Positions 1-8,731 of a DNA stretch of 33,784 bases are shown here, one piece after another. A model generated the notes under the pieces. That model saw nothing but the letters and a program-made list of their open reading frames with translations, was not told the origin of the DNA and did not search any database. The stretch is from contig NZ_JAGQBB010000025.1 of NCBI RefSeq assembly GCF_024345415.1, forward strand, positions 1 to 33,784, written 5' to 3'. The position numbers and the translations under genes are program-made. Position 1 is the first letter of the stretch, and every line of letters starts with the position of its first letter. This DNA comes from Synechococcus sp. Tobar12-5m-g. Lineage in GTDB: Bacteria; Cyanobacteriota; Cyanobacteriia; PCC-6307; Cyanobiaceae.

Positions 1-53
1 TTTTTGGCCGTGGACTGCTCGTAATCACCAAAGCCGAGCTGCTTGATGCCCAT
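1..53 (-). CDS. IS5-family transposase, N-terminal fragment (runs off the window)
   Basis: Only the first 17 codons are present, reading MGIKQLGFGDYEQSTAK and continuing beyond base 1. The pattern of a short basic start, then GFxDYEQ, then TAKK resembles the N-termini of IS5-family DDE transposases, which carry out cut-and-paste or replicative movement of the element. The catalytic DDE residues would lie off the window. The start is ATG at 53-51, with a weak purine-rich stretch (acaggg) just upstream. It is read opposite to the pilC remnant. The short length limits certainty. Confidence 0.65.
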   Translation of the reverse strand, partial: MGIKQLGFGDYEQSTAK

Positions 54-121
54 GAACCCTGTTCACGCCTGCGATCACACGGCCATTCTCGCGCAGGGTG
101 GTGGGGTTTTCCAGAGTCTCC
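1..121 (-). mobile_element. IS5-family insertion sequence, transposase-proximal end (partial)
   Basis: This is the end of an insertion sequence whose body lies to the left of the window. On the minus strand an ATG at 53 opens a frame that reads like the N-terminus of IS5-type transposases. About 68 bases separate that ATG from the inferred IS end at 121. The terminal bases on the minus strand begin GGAGACTCTGG, which has the GG start usual for IS5 ends, and they abut CTAA (122-125). CTAA fits the YTAR 4-bp target duplication of the IS5 subgroup. The pilC reading frame becomes recognisable immediately after this junction and is unrecognisable before it. The family call rests on remembered motifs. 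The opposite end and the second CTAA copy lie outside the window. Confidence 0.72.
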
Positions 122-379
122 CTAAGCGTGGCGCTCTCGCGCAAACGGGTCTTTCCGGAGATGGCCCTCAGCATGCTGGAGATCGGTGAGGAAACAGGCG
201 AAATGGACAAGATGCTCTCCAAGGTCGCTGACTTCTACGAAGACGAGGTGGCGGCGGCGGTGAAGGTCATCACCGCCCTGCTGGAGCCGGTGATGATCGT
301 GCTCGTCGGCATCATCGTGGGTGCGATCCTGCTGGCGATGTACCTACCGATGTTCTCGATCTTCGACAAGATCAAATAG
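122..379 (+). pseudogene. pilC: pilC 3' remnant, type IV pilus inner-membrane platform protein, disrupted by the IS
   Basis: PilC is the polytopic inner-membrane platform of type IV pili (type II secretion F family). It recruits the PilB/PilT motor ATPases for pilus extension and retraction. The remaining ~85 codons encode the end of the second cytoplasmic domain (FPEMALSMLEIGEETGEMDKM), a coiled stretch, and the last transmembrane helix (LLEPVMIVLVGIIVGAILLAMY), ending FDKIK. Full-length PilC is about 400 residues. Upstream of 122 the frame turns into unrelated sequence with stops at 44-46 and 53-55, where the IS lies. A GTG at 98 could start a short product, but it would lack the first cytoplasmic domain and the first membrane helices. 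The TAG stop at 377-379 overlaps the end of the convergent flavoprotein gene. The IS may occur in only part of the population. Confidence 0.82.
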
Positions 380-1643
380 AGGCTGCCGCAGCCGCGATCG
401 CCGATCCCGCCAGCCAACCGGAGCTCCAGCAGTGCTGGAAGTTGAAGCCGCCGGTCACCCCGTCCACATCAAGCAGTTCACCGGCGAAGTAGAGACCGGG
501 GTGGCGGCGGCTTTCCATCGTGGCGAAGTTCACCTCCCCCAGGGCCACGCCTCCGGCGGTCACGAACTCCTCGCCGAAGGGGCCGCGACCGCTCACCGCG
601 TAGCGGCTGGCGCGCAGGGCCACCACCAGGCGCTGCTGCTCCAGGCGACTCAGGTCGGCCCAGCGCTTCTCCTGGTTGACCTGGTGGCTGGCGAGCAGGT
701 GGAGCCACAACCGCCGGCTCAGCTCAGGCCAGGGGCGCCAATTGGCCAGCTGGCGCTTGGCCTGCTCCCGTCGCGCGGTGGCACAGGCCGCCTCCAGCTC
801 AGCGACGGACCTGCCACCACTCCAGTCGATGCGCAGCTCGGCGCGATAGTCCTCCTCCTTGAGGGCACGGGCTGCGAAGGCCGTGAGCCGCAGGGTGGCC
901 GGACCACTCAGCCCCCAGTGGGTGATTAGGGCCGGACCCCGTTGGCGGAAGCGCCGCTCAGCCAGCACCAGCTCCAGCTCGACCGGATCCATCACCACGC
1001 CACTGAGCTGTGCCAGGGGATTGGCCTCCAGAGCCAGGGTGAACAGGGAAGGCACCGGTGCCACCACGCCGTGGCCCAGCTGGCCGGCCAGGTACCTGCC
1101 ACTGGGGTGGCCACCGGTCGCCAGCAGCAGCCGGGCGCAACGCAGGCGCTCCTGGCCACGCCCCGCCGCATCAGCAGTGAGCCGCAACTGCAGAGCAAAA
1201 CCCCCTTCGCCCAGGGCCTCAACAGCCCGGAGCGATGCCCCCCGCCAGAGGGTGACCCCAGCCGTTGCCGCCGCCGTCTCCAGAAGCTGGGCAACGGAGC
1301 TGGATCGATTGCTGCGGGGAAACAGCCGTCCGTCCGGTTCTTCCACCAGCTCCAGGCCCCGCTGGGCAAACCAGGCCAGGGTGTCGCCGGTGGCAAAGCG
1401 ATTGAACGGGCCCCGCAGGGCTTTGCCTCCCCGGGGGTAATGGCCCACCAGGGCCTTGGGGTCCCAGCAGGCGTGGGTGACATTGCAACGGCCACCGCCA
1501 CTGATCAGCACCTTGCCAAGCGCCTGGGGGGTGGCCTCCAGCAGCAACACCCCGGCCACCCCCTGCTCCGCAGCGGTGATGGCGGCCATGAAGCCGGCCG
1601 GTCCGCCGCCGGCCACCACCAGGGAACGGTCGAAGGGCAGCAT
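372..1643 (-). CDS. NAD(P)/FAD-dependent oxidoreductase, BaiN/HI0933 (YhiN) family
   Basis: This is a predicted cytosolic flavoprotein of the HI0933-like family. The substrate is not established for most members. The 423-residue protein has the expected family length. An N-terminal dinucleotide-binding motif GGGPAG (residues 12-17) is followed by the family signature SGGGRCN (48-54). Near the C-terminus a GELLDVDGVTGGFN stretch forms the second FAD contact. I chose the ATG at 1643, placing the Rossmann strand close to the N-terminus; the frame stays open to 1814, but those 57 residues look like non-coding sequence. This ATG lies only six bases from the dusA start on the other strand, so the two genes diverge from an almost zero-length gap. 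Its TGA (374-372) overlaps the pilC stop region. The family assignment is firm and the reaction is unknown. Confidence 0.88.
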   Translation of the reverse strand: MLPFDRSLVVAGGGPAGFMAAITAAEQGVAGVLLLEATPQALGKVLISGGGRCNVTHACWDPKALVGHYPRGGKALRGPFNRFATGDTLAWFAQRGLELVEEPDGRLFPRSNRSSSVAQLLETAAATAGVTLWRGASLRAVEALGEGGFALQLRLTADAAGRGQERLRCARLLLATGGHPSGRYLAGQLGHGVVAPVPSLFTLALEANPLAQLSGVVMDPVELELVLAERRFRQRGPALITHWGLSGPATLRLTAFAARALKEEDYRAELRIDWSGGRSVAELEAACATARREQAKRQLANWRPWPELSRRLWLHLLASHQVNQEKRWADLSRLEQQRLVVALRASRYAVSGRGPFGEEFVTAGGVALGEVNFATMESRRHPGLYFAGELLDVDGVTGGFNFQHCWSSGWLAGSAIAAAAASI

Positions 1644-1649
1644 GGGGGG

Positions 1650-2660
1650 ATGGGAGAGGGGCACGGCCAGGGGGCGGCCGCAACGGCCGCGTATCGCTTC
1701 AGTGTGGCGCCGATGATGGACTGCACCGATCGGCACTTCCGGGTGCTGATGCGGCAGATCACCCGCCGGAGCCTGCTCTACACCGAAATGGTGGTGGCTC
1801 AGGCCCTGCATCACGGCCGCCGGGACCCCCTGCTCGATTTCGATCCCTGCGAAAAGCCGCTGGCCCTGCAGGTGGGAGGCGATGATCCGGTTTTATTGAC
1901 GGAAGCGGCGCAGCTGGCGGCGGCCTGGGGCTACGACGAAATCAACCTGAACGTGGGCTGCCCCAGTGAGAGGGTGCAGAAGGGGCGATTTGGAGCCTGC
2001 CTGATGGCTGATCCCGAGCAGGTGGCCCGCTGTGTGGAAGCAATGGCCACGGCCAGCTCCTTGCCGGTGACGGTGAAACACCGCATCGGCATCGACGCGC
2101 GAGATTCCTACGCCGAGCTGCTCCAGTTCGTGGACACCCTGGCCGCCGCTGGTGCCGCCCGCTTCAGCGTGCACGCCCGCAAGGCCTGGCTCTCGGGCCT
2201 CGACCCGAAGCAGAACCGCACCATCCCGCCGCTCCGCTACGACCTGGTCCACCGGCTCAAGCGGGAGCGGCCCGGGCTCCGCTTTGAGTTGAACGGGGGC
2301 CTGCAGGAGCTGGCCGACTGCAAGACCCAGCTGCAGCACATCGATGGTGTGATGGTGGGGCGTGCCGCCTATGACCACCCCCTGCGCTGGGGGCGGGTGG
2401 ACCAGGAGCTGTTCGGCGCGATCGCCCGGCAGAGCCCCTCGGCCTCCGCGGTGCTGCGGGGCCTGATCCCCTACGCCAGCCGTTGGTGCGACGGCGGTGG
2501 CAGGCTCTGGCCGATCGCCCGCCACCTGGTGCATCTGGTCGAGGCGGTGCCGGGGGCGCGCCATTGGCGGCGGCGGCTGGGTGAAGCGGCGGGCGCCAGA
2601 ACCGCAGGCCCCGAGGTGCTCGATCAGGCGGCCGCGGCCCTGGAGCAGCAAGGCCTATGA
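1650..2660 (+). CDS. dusA: tRNA-dihydrouridine(20/20a) synthase DusA
   Basis: This FMN enzyme reduces uridine to dihydrouridine in the D-loop of tRNAs, using NADPH. The 336-residue protein matches E. coli DusA in length and aligns by eye along most of it. Landmarks are RFSVAPMMDCTDRH near the N-terminus, the catalytic loop NLNVGCPSERVQ with the acid cysteine at about residue 104, VTVKHRIGID, HARKAWLSGL, LNGG, DGVMVGRAAY, and IPGARxWRR-like VPGARHWRRRL near the end. DusA rather than DusB/C is indicated by HARKAWLSGL and the C-terminal helical domain. The start is taken as ATG 1650 behind a run of G; GTG 1704 is an alternative, but it would cut into the conserved FSVAPM strand. The gene converges on argH with only eight bases between stops. 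Confidence 0.93.
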   Translation: MGEGHGQGAAATAAYRFSVAPMMDCTDRHFRVLMRQITRRSLLYTEMVVAQALHHGRRDPLLDFDPCEKPLALQVGGDDPVLLTEAAQLAAAWGYDEINLNVGCPSERVQKGRFGACLMADPEQVARCVEAMATASSLPVTVKHRIGIDARDSYAELLQFVDTLAAAGAARFSVHARKAWLSGLDPKQNRTIPPLRYDLVHRLKRERPGLRFELNGGLQELADCKTQLQHIDGVMVGRAAYDHPLRWGRVDQELFGAIARQSPSASAVLRGLIPYASRWCDGGGRLWPIARHLVHLVEAVPGARHWRRRLGEAAGARTAGPEVLDQAAAALEQQGL

Positions 2661-2668
2661 AGCAGGAC

Positions 2669-4132
2669 CTAGGGGGGTGGGCCCGCCGGCAGATCGGGGC
2701 GGGGCCCGGTGCCCAGCCGCAGGCGGGCCAGACGCAACTGTTCGTTCACCTGGTCGAATCCCGTGCCGCCCTCGCTGCGCCGGGCTGCCACCACCTGGCG
2801 GGGCTTGATCGCCGCGTAGACGTCGGCAGCGAAAGCGGAATGGAGCCGCTGCCAACGCTCCAGGGGTAAATCGCGCAACAGGATCCCCTCGGCCAGGCAG
2901 GCTTTCACCAGCCCTCCCACCAGCTGGTAGGCCTCCCGGAAGGGCACACCCCTGACCACCAGATAGTCGGCCACATCGGTGGCATTGGAGAAATCGGCTG
3001 CCACGGCCTCCTCCAACCGCTCGGGCCGGAAGGTGATGCCCTCCTCGATCAGGATCGCCATCGCCTCCAGACAGTCTTCGGTGGTGCGCACCACATCGAA
3101 GAGGGCCTCCTTGTCCTCCTGGAAGTCCTTGTTGTAGGCCAGGGGCAGGCCCTTGATCATCACCAGCAGACCCTGCAGATGGCCGAACACCCGGCCGGTC
3201 TTGCCCCGCACCAACTCCGGCACATCCGGGTTCTTCTTCTGGGGCATCAGGCTGCTGCCGGTGGCGCAGCGGTCGGTGAGGCGCACGAAGCCAAACTCCT
3301 CGCTGGCCCAGAGGATCACCTCCTCGGCCAGGCGGCTGAGGTGGGCCAGGATCAGGCTGGCGGCGGCGCTGAACTCGACGGCGAAGTCCCGGTCGCTGAC
3401 CGCATCGAGGCTGTTGGCATAGATCGCCTCGAAACCCAGCTCCGCAGCGGTCTGGCGACGATCAATCGGCACGGGGGTGCCGGCCAGGGCGGCGGCTCCG
3501 AGCGGGCAGATGTTCACCCGCCGGCGCACGTCGGCCAGCCGCTGCCGATCGCGTTCGGCCATCTCCACGTAGGCCAGCAGATGGTGGGCCAGGCAGAGGG
3601 GCTGGGCCCGCTGGAGGTGGGTGTACCCGGGAATCAGCGTGTCGGCGTGGGTTTCGGCCTGGCCCAGCAGGGCACGTTGAAAGCGCCGTAGCGACTCGTC
3701 GAGGCCATCGATCCTCTGGCGCAGCCAGAGGCGCAGGTCGGTGCCCACCTGGTCGTTGCGGCTGCGGCCGGTGTGGAGCTTCTTGCCCAGCGGACCGAGC
3801 AGCTCGATCAGGCGCCGCTCCACGGCGAAATGCACGTCTTCGGCTTCGAGGCCGGGGCTGAAGCGGCCGGCGGTGGCTTCAGCCCGCACCAGCTCCAGCC
3901 CCTCGATCAACTGGTCGGCCTCGGCGCCGGTGATCACGTCGCAGCGACCGAGCATGCGGGCGTGGGCGATCGAGCCGTCGATGTCCTGGGGCAGCAGGGC
4001 GATGTCGAAGCCGATCGAGGCGTTGAAGCGCTCGATCGCCGGATGCAGGCCCTGCTCGAAGCGATCACTCCAGCCGGCGGCCGTGCCGCCGGTCACCCCG
4101 CTGGACGGTTCAGACCTCTCTGCTGTCATCAA
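2669..4132 (-). CDS. argH: argininosuccinate lyase
   Basis: ArgH performs the last step of arginine synthesis, splitting argininosuccinate into arginine and fumarate as a cytosolic homotetramer. The 487-residue protein shows all three conserved regions of the fumarase/aspartase superfamily: HTGRSRNDQ (120-128), THLQRAQP (171-178) and the flexible signature loop [12 protein letters not shown] (292-303) holding the catalytic serine. The length is slightly above the usual 460-480 because of an N-terminal extension of about 20 residues. There are two adjacent ATG codons at the start. It is the last gene of the minus-strand run from the HpsJ-like gene through ftsY, 34 bases after the phosphatase gene, which suggests co-transcription. 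Confidence 0.96.
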   Translation of the reverse strand: MMTAERSEPSSGVTGGTAAGWSDRFEQGLHPAIERFNASIGFDIALLPQDIDGSIAHARMLGRCDVITGAEADQLIEGLELVRAEATAGRFSPGLEAEDVHFAVERRLIELLGPLGKKLHTGRSRNDQVGTDLRLWLRQRIDGLDESLRRFQRALLGQAETHADTLIPGYTHLQRAQPLCLAHHLLAYVEMAERDRQRLADVRRRVNICPLGAAALAGTPVPIDRRQTAAELGFEAIYANSLDAVSDRDFAVEFSAAASLILAHLSRLAEEVILWASEEFGFVRLTDRCATGSSLMPQKKNPDVPELVRGKTGRVFGHLQGLLVMIKGLPLAYNKDFQEDKEALFDVVRTTEDCLEAMAILIEEGITFRPERLEEAVAADFSNATDVADYLVVRGVPFREAYQLVGGLVKACLAEGILLRDLPLERWQRLHSAFAADVYAAIKPRQVVAARRSEGGTGFDQVNEQLRLARLRLGTGPRPDLPAGPPP

Positions 4133-4166
4133 CGCCGGCCCCGGCCCAGCCGCTCAGCTTGCCGCA

Positions 4167-5528
4167 TCAACCTGGCAGGGATGGCAGACTGACCTCCTCG
4201 CGCACCTTCAACACCACCATCGAGGCGTCGTCATCGAGCGGACGGCCCACCCCCACGAACCGATCCAGCCGGGAGAACAACTGATTGAGGATGACCTGGG
4301 CGCTGAGGCCGGATTGGCTTGCGGCCTGCAGGCTGCGGATCAGGCGAGCCTCATCGAAGCGTTCTCCGCCCAGGCCAGTGGCTTCGCTGACCCCATCGGT
4401 GTAATAAAGGATCACATCCCCGGGCTCGAGCACCACCTGCTCACAGCCGTACTCCGCTTCGAGCTGCAGACCGATCAGCAGCCCGGGAGCGTCGAGCCGC
4501 TCGACGCGGTAGCCCTGGCGCCGGCAGATCAGCGGCGGATTGTGGGCCGCGTTGGCATAGCGAAGCACCCGGGTGAGGGGATCGAAATCGGAGTAGAAGA
4601 GCGTGACGAAACGATGGGAATGGGCCAGATCTTCCTGGGCCAGCTGGTTGAGGTCGTGGAGGATGCGGTCGGGGGGGAGACCACTCAGCACTTCGGCGCG
4701 CAGCATGCCGCGCAGCAGGGTCATCAGCAGGCCGGCCGGCACCCCCTTGCCCATCACATCCCCCATCACCAGCGCCCAGGGAGAGGTTTCCCGCTGCCGG
4801 CCGAGGCGGTGGGGTTGGGTGGGGATGAAGTCGTAATAGTCACCTCCCACCTCGAAGGCTGGCCGGCAGCGGGCGGCCAGCTCGATCCCCTCGATCACCG
4901 GGCAGTGGTCCGGAAGGAGCTGGGCCTGGATCTCGGCACCGGTGCTGAGCTGGCGGTCGAGCCGCTCATGGCGACGGCTGTCCTCCTGGAGCCCGTCGTT
5001 CTCGATGGCCACGCCGGTGAGATCTGCCACCAGCTGGAGATGGCGGCGATGCACCTCGCTCCAGCTCATTCCGTCGCTGGAGCCAAACACATACAGCCGC
5101 CCCCACGCCTGGGTTCGCGCCACCACGGAGGTGCCGAACACAGGGGCATCGCCCAGCAGCATGCCCACCTGCCGGTCCAGTCGCTCGGCGTCCAGGGGTT
5201 GATCGGCCACCGCGGCGAGCTGGCGCAGCAGCTCCGCGCAGCGATCGGCCGGGGAGCCATGTAACTGCTCCTTCCAAAGGCTCCCGTCGGCATGGAACAC
5301 CACCAGCAGGCTGCCCTCGGCACCCACCAGGCGGGAGCTCACCAGGGGCACCAACTCGAGAAAGCGGCTCAGATTGGTGAAGCTGCGCAGGGTGAAACCG
5401 AGCGAAGCGAGCAACTCCTGGTTGCGTCGCTGTTCGCGGCTGAGGCTGTCGAGCAGCTGCCGCATCGATGCCGCCGCCGAGAGCGACGGGTGGGGCCGCG
5501 GCGGTGGGGGCGGCAGCCGTGACGGCAC
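4167..5528 (-). CDS. SpoIIE/RsbU-type PP2C serine phosphatase with N-terminal GAF-like region
   Basis: This is a PPM-family serine/threonine phosphatase of the SpoIIE/RsbU type. Such enzymes usually dephosphorylate anti-sigma-factor antagonist (STAS) proteins in stress partner-switching circuits; the partner here is not visible. The C-terminal half carries the metal-binding motifs GGDYYDF, GDVMGKGVPA, NAAHNPPL, YYTDGVSEA and DDDASMVVLK. The N-terminal half (SREQRRNQELLASLGFTLRS, then FLELVPLVSSRLVG and onward) resembles a GAF-like sensor fold. The start is uncertain. I list GTG 5528, which adds a proline-rich leader; ATG 5465 (432 residues) is equally possible, and the frame is open to 5690. 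It lies between ftsY and argH on the same strand, an arrangement I recall from picocyanobacteria. Confidence 0.87.
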   Translation of the reverse strand: MPSRLPPPPPRPHPSLSAAASMRQLLDSLSREQRRNQELLASLGFTLRSFTNLSRFLELVPLVSSRLVGAEGSLLVVFHADGSLWKEQLHGSPADRCAELLRQLAAVADQPLDAERLDRQVGMLLGDAPVFGTSVVARTQAWGRLYVFGSSDGMSWSEVHRRHLQLVADLTGVAIENDGLQEDSRRHERLDRQLSTGAEIQAQLLPDHCPVIEGIELAARCRPAFEVGGDYYDFIPTQPHRLGRQRETSPWALVMGDVMGKGVPAGLLMTLLRGMLRAEVLSGLPPDRILHDLNQLAQEDLAHSHRFVTLFYSDFDPLTRVLRYANAAHNPPLICRRQGYRVERLDAPGLLIGLQLEAEYGCEQVVLEPGDVILYYTDGVSEATGLGGERFDEARLIRSLQAASQSGLSAQVILNQLFSRLDRFVGVGRPLDDDASMVVLKVREEVSLPSLPG

Positions 5529-5694
5529 CAGTGGCTTCGGTGCGCGGCTCAACAGGGCAGTCAACTTGAGGATGAACGTTAGCAAGTTTTCAGTTGGTCC
5601 CCTGCAGAGCAGGCGGCTGGGCGGACGCCGCCATCCAGGTGAAGGGAGTGGACCCGGAGGGCGACCGGGAACCTGCCAGCCGGTGAGCACTCGG

Positions 5695-7227
5695 CTATCG
5701 CGCTAGCAGCGCCTCGACGAACTCGAAGCCGTTGAAGGGGCGCAGGTCGCGGATGCCTTCGCCGGCACCGATGAAGCGAATCGGCAGACCGGCTTCCGAG
5801 GCCACCGCCAGGGCCACGCCGCCACGGGCGCTGCCGTCGAGCTTGGTGAGCACCACGCCGGTGAGGCCGGCGGCGCTGGCGAAGGCCATCGCCTGGCGCA
5901 GGCCGTTCTGACCCTGGCTGGCATCGAGCACCAGCAGCGATTCCACCGCCGCCTCCGGAGCCAGCTTGCCGATGATGCGGCGCACCTTGGCCAGCTCCTC
6001 CATCAGGTTGTGCTTGGTCTGAAGCCGGCCGGCGGTGTCCACCAGCACCAGCTCGGTGCCCTTCGCCTTGGCGGCGCCGATCGCATCGAACACCACGGCG
6101 GCCGGATCGGCGTTGGCGCTGGGGTTGGCGATCACCGCCACGCCGCTGCGCTCGCCCCAGATCGTCACCTGCTGCACGGCGGCGGCGCGGAAGGTGTCGG
6201 CGGCGGCGATCAGGCAGCTGTAGCCGCTGCGCACGGCCAGGTTGGCCAGCTTGCCGAGGGTGGTGGTCTTGCCCACCCCGTTCACCCCCACCAGCAGCCA
6301 CACGTTGAGGCGATCGCGCTCGGGGGCCAGCAACTCCTTACCGCTGGCTGTGATCGGTTGCTCCAGCAGGGTCCGCAGCTGCTCCTTGAGGAAGCGGAAT
6401 CCCTCGGCAGGGTCCACCACCTCCCGGTTGAGGCGTTGACGCAGGGCCTCCAGCACCCGATCGGTGGCGCTCACCCCCACGTCGGCCCTCAACAGGAGGC
6501 TTTCGAGCTCGTCGAGCACCTCGGGGGTGAGCGGATCGTCGCCAAGGGTTTCGAGCAGCTGGGCCACGAAGCCCTGACGGCTTTTCTCCAGGCCTCTGCG
6601 CAGGCGGCCGAGCCAGTCGATCTCCTCGAGCGACACCTGGTCGGGCCGGCGCCCCTGGGCCGCCAGCACCTCCGCCGACCAGCTGAATTCGGCATCGAAG
6701 CTGCCTAGCCGTGGCGCCGTCTCGTCGGTTTCGGAAGCGGGCCGCGGGGCTACGGCGGAAGGAGTGGCCGGCGCCCCTGGGCTCGCTTTGGCCAGAAGCT
6801 CTGCCTGCCGTTGCGCGCGACCCGCCGCCGCCTGCTCCAGCAGGGACAGCCCCGGGCTGGAGGGCTGGGCTGGGGGTGGGGGTTCAGGACTGGAATCCAG
6901 GCCAGGCTCGCAGACTGGCGCAGGCTCCGGCTGAGACTCAGGCTCCAGCTGTTGTTCAGCTTGCTGTTCGGCCTGTTGTTCGGCTTTGAGGCGGGCATAG
7001 GCCTTGCGGGCCCAGGCCAGGGCCTCCTGATCCACGGTTGCCTTCGGTGACACCGGCTCGACGGTGGCTTTTGGCTCGCTGACGACGGGGACAGGGGGGG
7101 ATTCGGCGATAGACGGCCCGGCCAGCTCGGCGGTGAGGTCCGGCGCGGATCCAGGGGCCACCGCGGGAACGTCGTCTAAGGGAGCTTCTAGAGGGGCGGC
7201 TTTGCGCTTGAACCAGTCGAACACCAT
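5695..7227 (-). CDS. ftsY: signal recognition particle receptor FtsY
   Basis: FtsY is the SRP receptor GTPase that docks SRP-ribosome complexes at the membrane for co-translational insertion, including of thylakoid proteins. The 510-residue protein has the typical NG domain. It contains the P-loop GVNGVGKTTT (314-323), the DTFRAAA insertion-box region, DTAGRLQTK (from about 397), TKLDGSARGG (from about 461) and the C-terminal helix GIRDLRPFNGFEFVEALL. The N-terminal ~200 residues form a long, low-complexity acidic A region rich in Pro, Glu and Gln, including three AEQQ repeats; this is longer than in many bacteria. The start at ATG 7227 gives a basic MVFDWFKRKAA membrane-contact start. It lies 23 bases downstream of nusB on the same strand. 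Confidence 0.96.
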   Translation of the reverse strand: MVFDWFKRKAAPLEAPLDDVPAVAPGSAPDLTAELAGPSIAESPPVPVVSEPKATVEPVSPKATVDQEALAWARKAYARLKAEQQAEQQAEQQLEPESQPEPAPVCEPGLDSSPEPPPPAQPSSPGLSLLEQAAAGRAQRQAELLAKASPGAPATPSAVAPRPASETDETAPRLGSFDAEFSWSAEVLAAQGRRPDQVSLEEIDWLGRLRRGLEKSRQGFVAQLLETLGDDPLTPEVLDELESLLLRADVGVSATDRVLEALRQRLNREVVDPAEGFRFLKEQLRTLLEQPITASGKELLAPERDRLNVWLLVGVNGVGKTTTLGKLANLAVRSGYSCLIAAADTFRAAAVQQVTIWGERSGVAVIANPSANADPAAVVFDAIGAAKAKGTELVLVDTAGRLQTKHNLMEELAKVRRIIGKLAPEAAVESLLVLDASQGQNGLRQAMAFASAAGLTGVVLTKLDGSARGGVALAVASEAGLPIRFIGAGEGIRDLRPFNGFEFVEALLAR

Positions 7228-7250
7228 GGCTTGCTCGGAAGTATCTGGGC

Positions 7251-7862
7251 TCAGCGGGCTGTGATCAATCGCCGCAGGACACCGTTGATCATGCGGCGTC
7301 CCTGCTCGTCGCTGTAGCGGTTGGCTAGCTCCACCGCCTCGTTGCAGGCCACGGCGGCGGGCGTGCCGAAGCTGTGCAAGTCCACCGCCGCCAGGCGCAG
7401 GATGTCGCGATCGATGCGGGGCAGGCGGGTCAACCGCCAACCCTCCATCACCCCATCGAGCTGTCGGTCGAGCTCCTCGCGGCGCTCCAGCACGGCCCGG
7501 GCCCGGTCGATGGCGCCCCGGCGGATCTCCTCCTGGTCGGCCAGCATCAGCAGGCGAGGCAGTTCGAGACCGGCGGAGAGGCGATTGATCGCCTGCTCGG
7601 CATGGCTCAGACCGCTCTGAAGGTGCTCGCGCACCCGCGGCAGCTGGGCTTCGTCATCGATGAGTTCACTGTCGAGCAACTGCTGCTGAGCGTGCTGCAG
7701 GTCGAGGGCGGAGTGGTCGAGCGCCTCACGCACATGCTGGCCGAGGCTGGTGAGGGCCTGCTGCAGCAGGGCATCGAGGGGCAGGTCGGCGGCGGGCAGG
7801 CGGTCATGGATCTGGCCAAGCATCAGCAGGGCCAGTTCACGGGAAACGGATCGACTCTGCAT
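7251..7862 (-). CDS. nusB: transcription antitermination factor NusB
   Basis: NusB binds boxA RNA with NusE (S10) and promotes antitermination, mainly on rRNA operons. The 203-residue protein has the NusB all-helical fold. It starts MQSRSVSRELALLMLGQI and ends with the conserved LPRIDRDILRLAAVDL, TPAAVACNEAVELANRYSDE and INGVLRRL stretches. Compared with E. coli NusB (139 aa), it has a ~60-residue middle insertion of charged helices, which I believe is common in picocyanobacterial NusB. The frame is open upstream to 8084, but that part is antisense to the DUF502 gene, so ATG 7862 is the start. It sits 31 bases after the DUF502 gene and 23 before ftsY. Confidence 0.94.
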   Translation of the reverse strand: MQSRSVSRELALLMLGQIHDRLPAADLPLDALLQQALTSLGQHVREALDHSALDLQHAQQQLLDSELIDDEAQLPRVREHLQSGLSHAEQAINRLSAGLELPRLLMLADQEEIRRGAIDRARAVLERREELDRQLDGVMEGWRLTRLPRIDRDILRLAAVDLHSFGTPAAVACNEAVELANRYSDEQGRRMINGVLRRLITAR

Positions 7863-7893
7863 CAAACAAGCGCAACGAGGGGCTTGAGCGGAC

Positions 7894-8646
7894 TCAGGCC
7901 TTGGTGGGGGGGGTGGAGGAAAACACCGGAGCGCGCAGCTGGGAGAGCAGGCTGGAGAAGCTGCGGCTGGCCGTGCTGGCCCGCTCGTCGTCGGGGCTGA
8001 CGATGCCTGCCGAAATGATCGTGCGGAAGGCATCCTCCACCGAAAGATCGACGTCACGGACGCCACTTTCAGGCACCACCGCATACCAACCGGTGGTGGG
8101 ATTGGGGGCTGTGGGGATGAACACGCTCAACATCGGCTCCTGGAAGCCACTCTGCACGGCAGCACCGATCACGCCGGTGACGAACCCAACGGCGAACAGG
8201 CCCTCCCGTGGATACTCCACCAGCACCACCCGGCGAAAGCGGGTGGAGTTGTCACGGAAGACCGTTTCGAGCAGTTGCTTGAGCGTTTTATAGACCGATC
8301 CGGCCAGCGGGATGCGCTGCAGGGTTCCTTCGCCGAAATCGAGGAGCCAACGGCCGACGATGTTGCGGGCCATCAAGCCGATCAGCAGGATGGCCAGCAA
8401 GGGGACCAGCAGCCCGACCCCCAGGTTGATCAGATCCTGAAGGAGCGGATTGAGGGTGTTGAACGGATTGAACTGCTTCGGAATCGTGGTGAGAAAGGCC
8501 AGCACGAAGCGGCTCACCGTGGTGGCCAGCCAGATGGTGGTCGCCAGGGGAATGACCACCAGCAGACCGGCGATCAGATCATTCTTGAGGTCCTGCTGCA
8601 GGCGTCCCCCCAGTGGCTGATCCGATCGTGGATTGGATTGAACCAA
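7894..8646 (-). CDS. DUF502 family membrane protein
   Basis: This is an integral membrane protein of the DUF502 family, widespread in bacteria and plants (plant relatives are the LCV/COV proteins). Its biochemical role is unknown. The 250 residues contain two hydrophobic segments (about 24-48 and 70-92), then the conserved core MARNIVGRWLLDFGEGTLQR, IPLAGSVYKTLKQ, RVVLVEYPREG and FIPTAPNPTTGWYAVVPE. These match the family pattern well. No ATG lies at a sensible position; the best start is TTG 8646, giving MVQSNPRSDQPLG. It precedes nusB and ftsY in the same direction and is probably in the same transcript. Confidence 0.87.
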   Translation of the reverse strand: MVQSNPRSDQPLGGRLQQDLKNDLIAGLLVVIPLATTIWLATTVSRFVLAFLTTIPKQFNPFNTLNPLLQDLINLGVGLLVPLLAILLIGLMARNIVGRWLLDFGEGTLQRIPLAGSVYKTLKQLLETVFRDNSTRFRRVVLVEYPREGLFAVGFVTGVIGAAVQSGFQEPMLSVFIPTAPNPTTGWYAVVPESGVRDVDLSVEDAFRTIISAGIVSPDDERASTASRSFSSLLSQLRAPVFSSTPPTKA

Positions 8647-8731
8647 CGGATGGGGCCCGGCAAACCGGCGATTCGAATGCTGCCCCCAACCTAGCCAGCC
8701 AGCGGCCGGGACCGCCCACGGGGGAACGGCG

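Noticed and set aside
942-1649. Long N-terminal open frame upstream of dusA
   Set aside because: It is antisense to the flavoprotein gene and low in recognisable sequence; DusA conservation begins only just before 1700.
3741-5264. 507-aa plus-strand open frame across argH and the phosphatase gene
   Set aside because: High-GC shadow of two strongly conserved minus-strand genes, with His/Gln/Gly-rich composition and no domain.
6940-6985. Short tandem repeats encoding AEQQ in ftsY
   Set aside because: Low-complexity acidic linker in the FtsY A region; explained by the gene and not a separate element.
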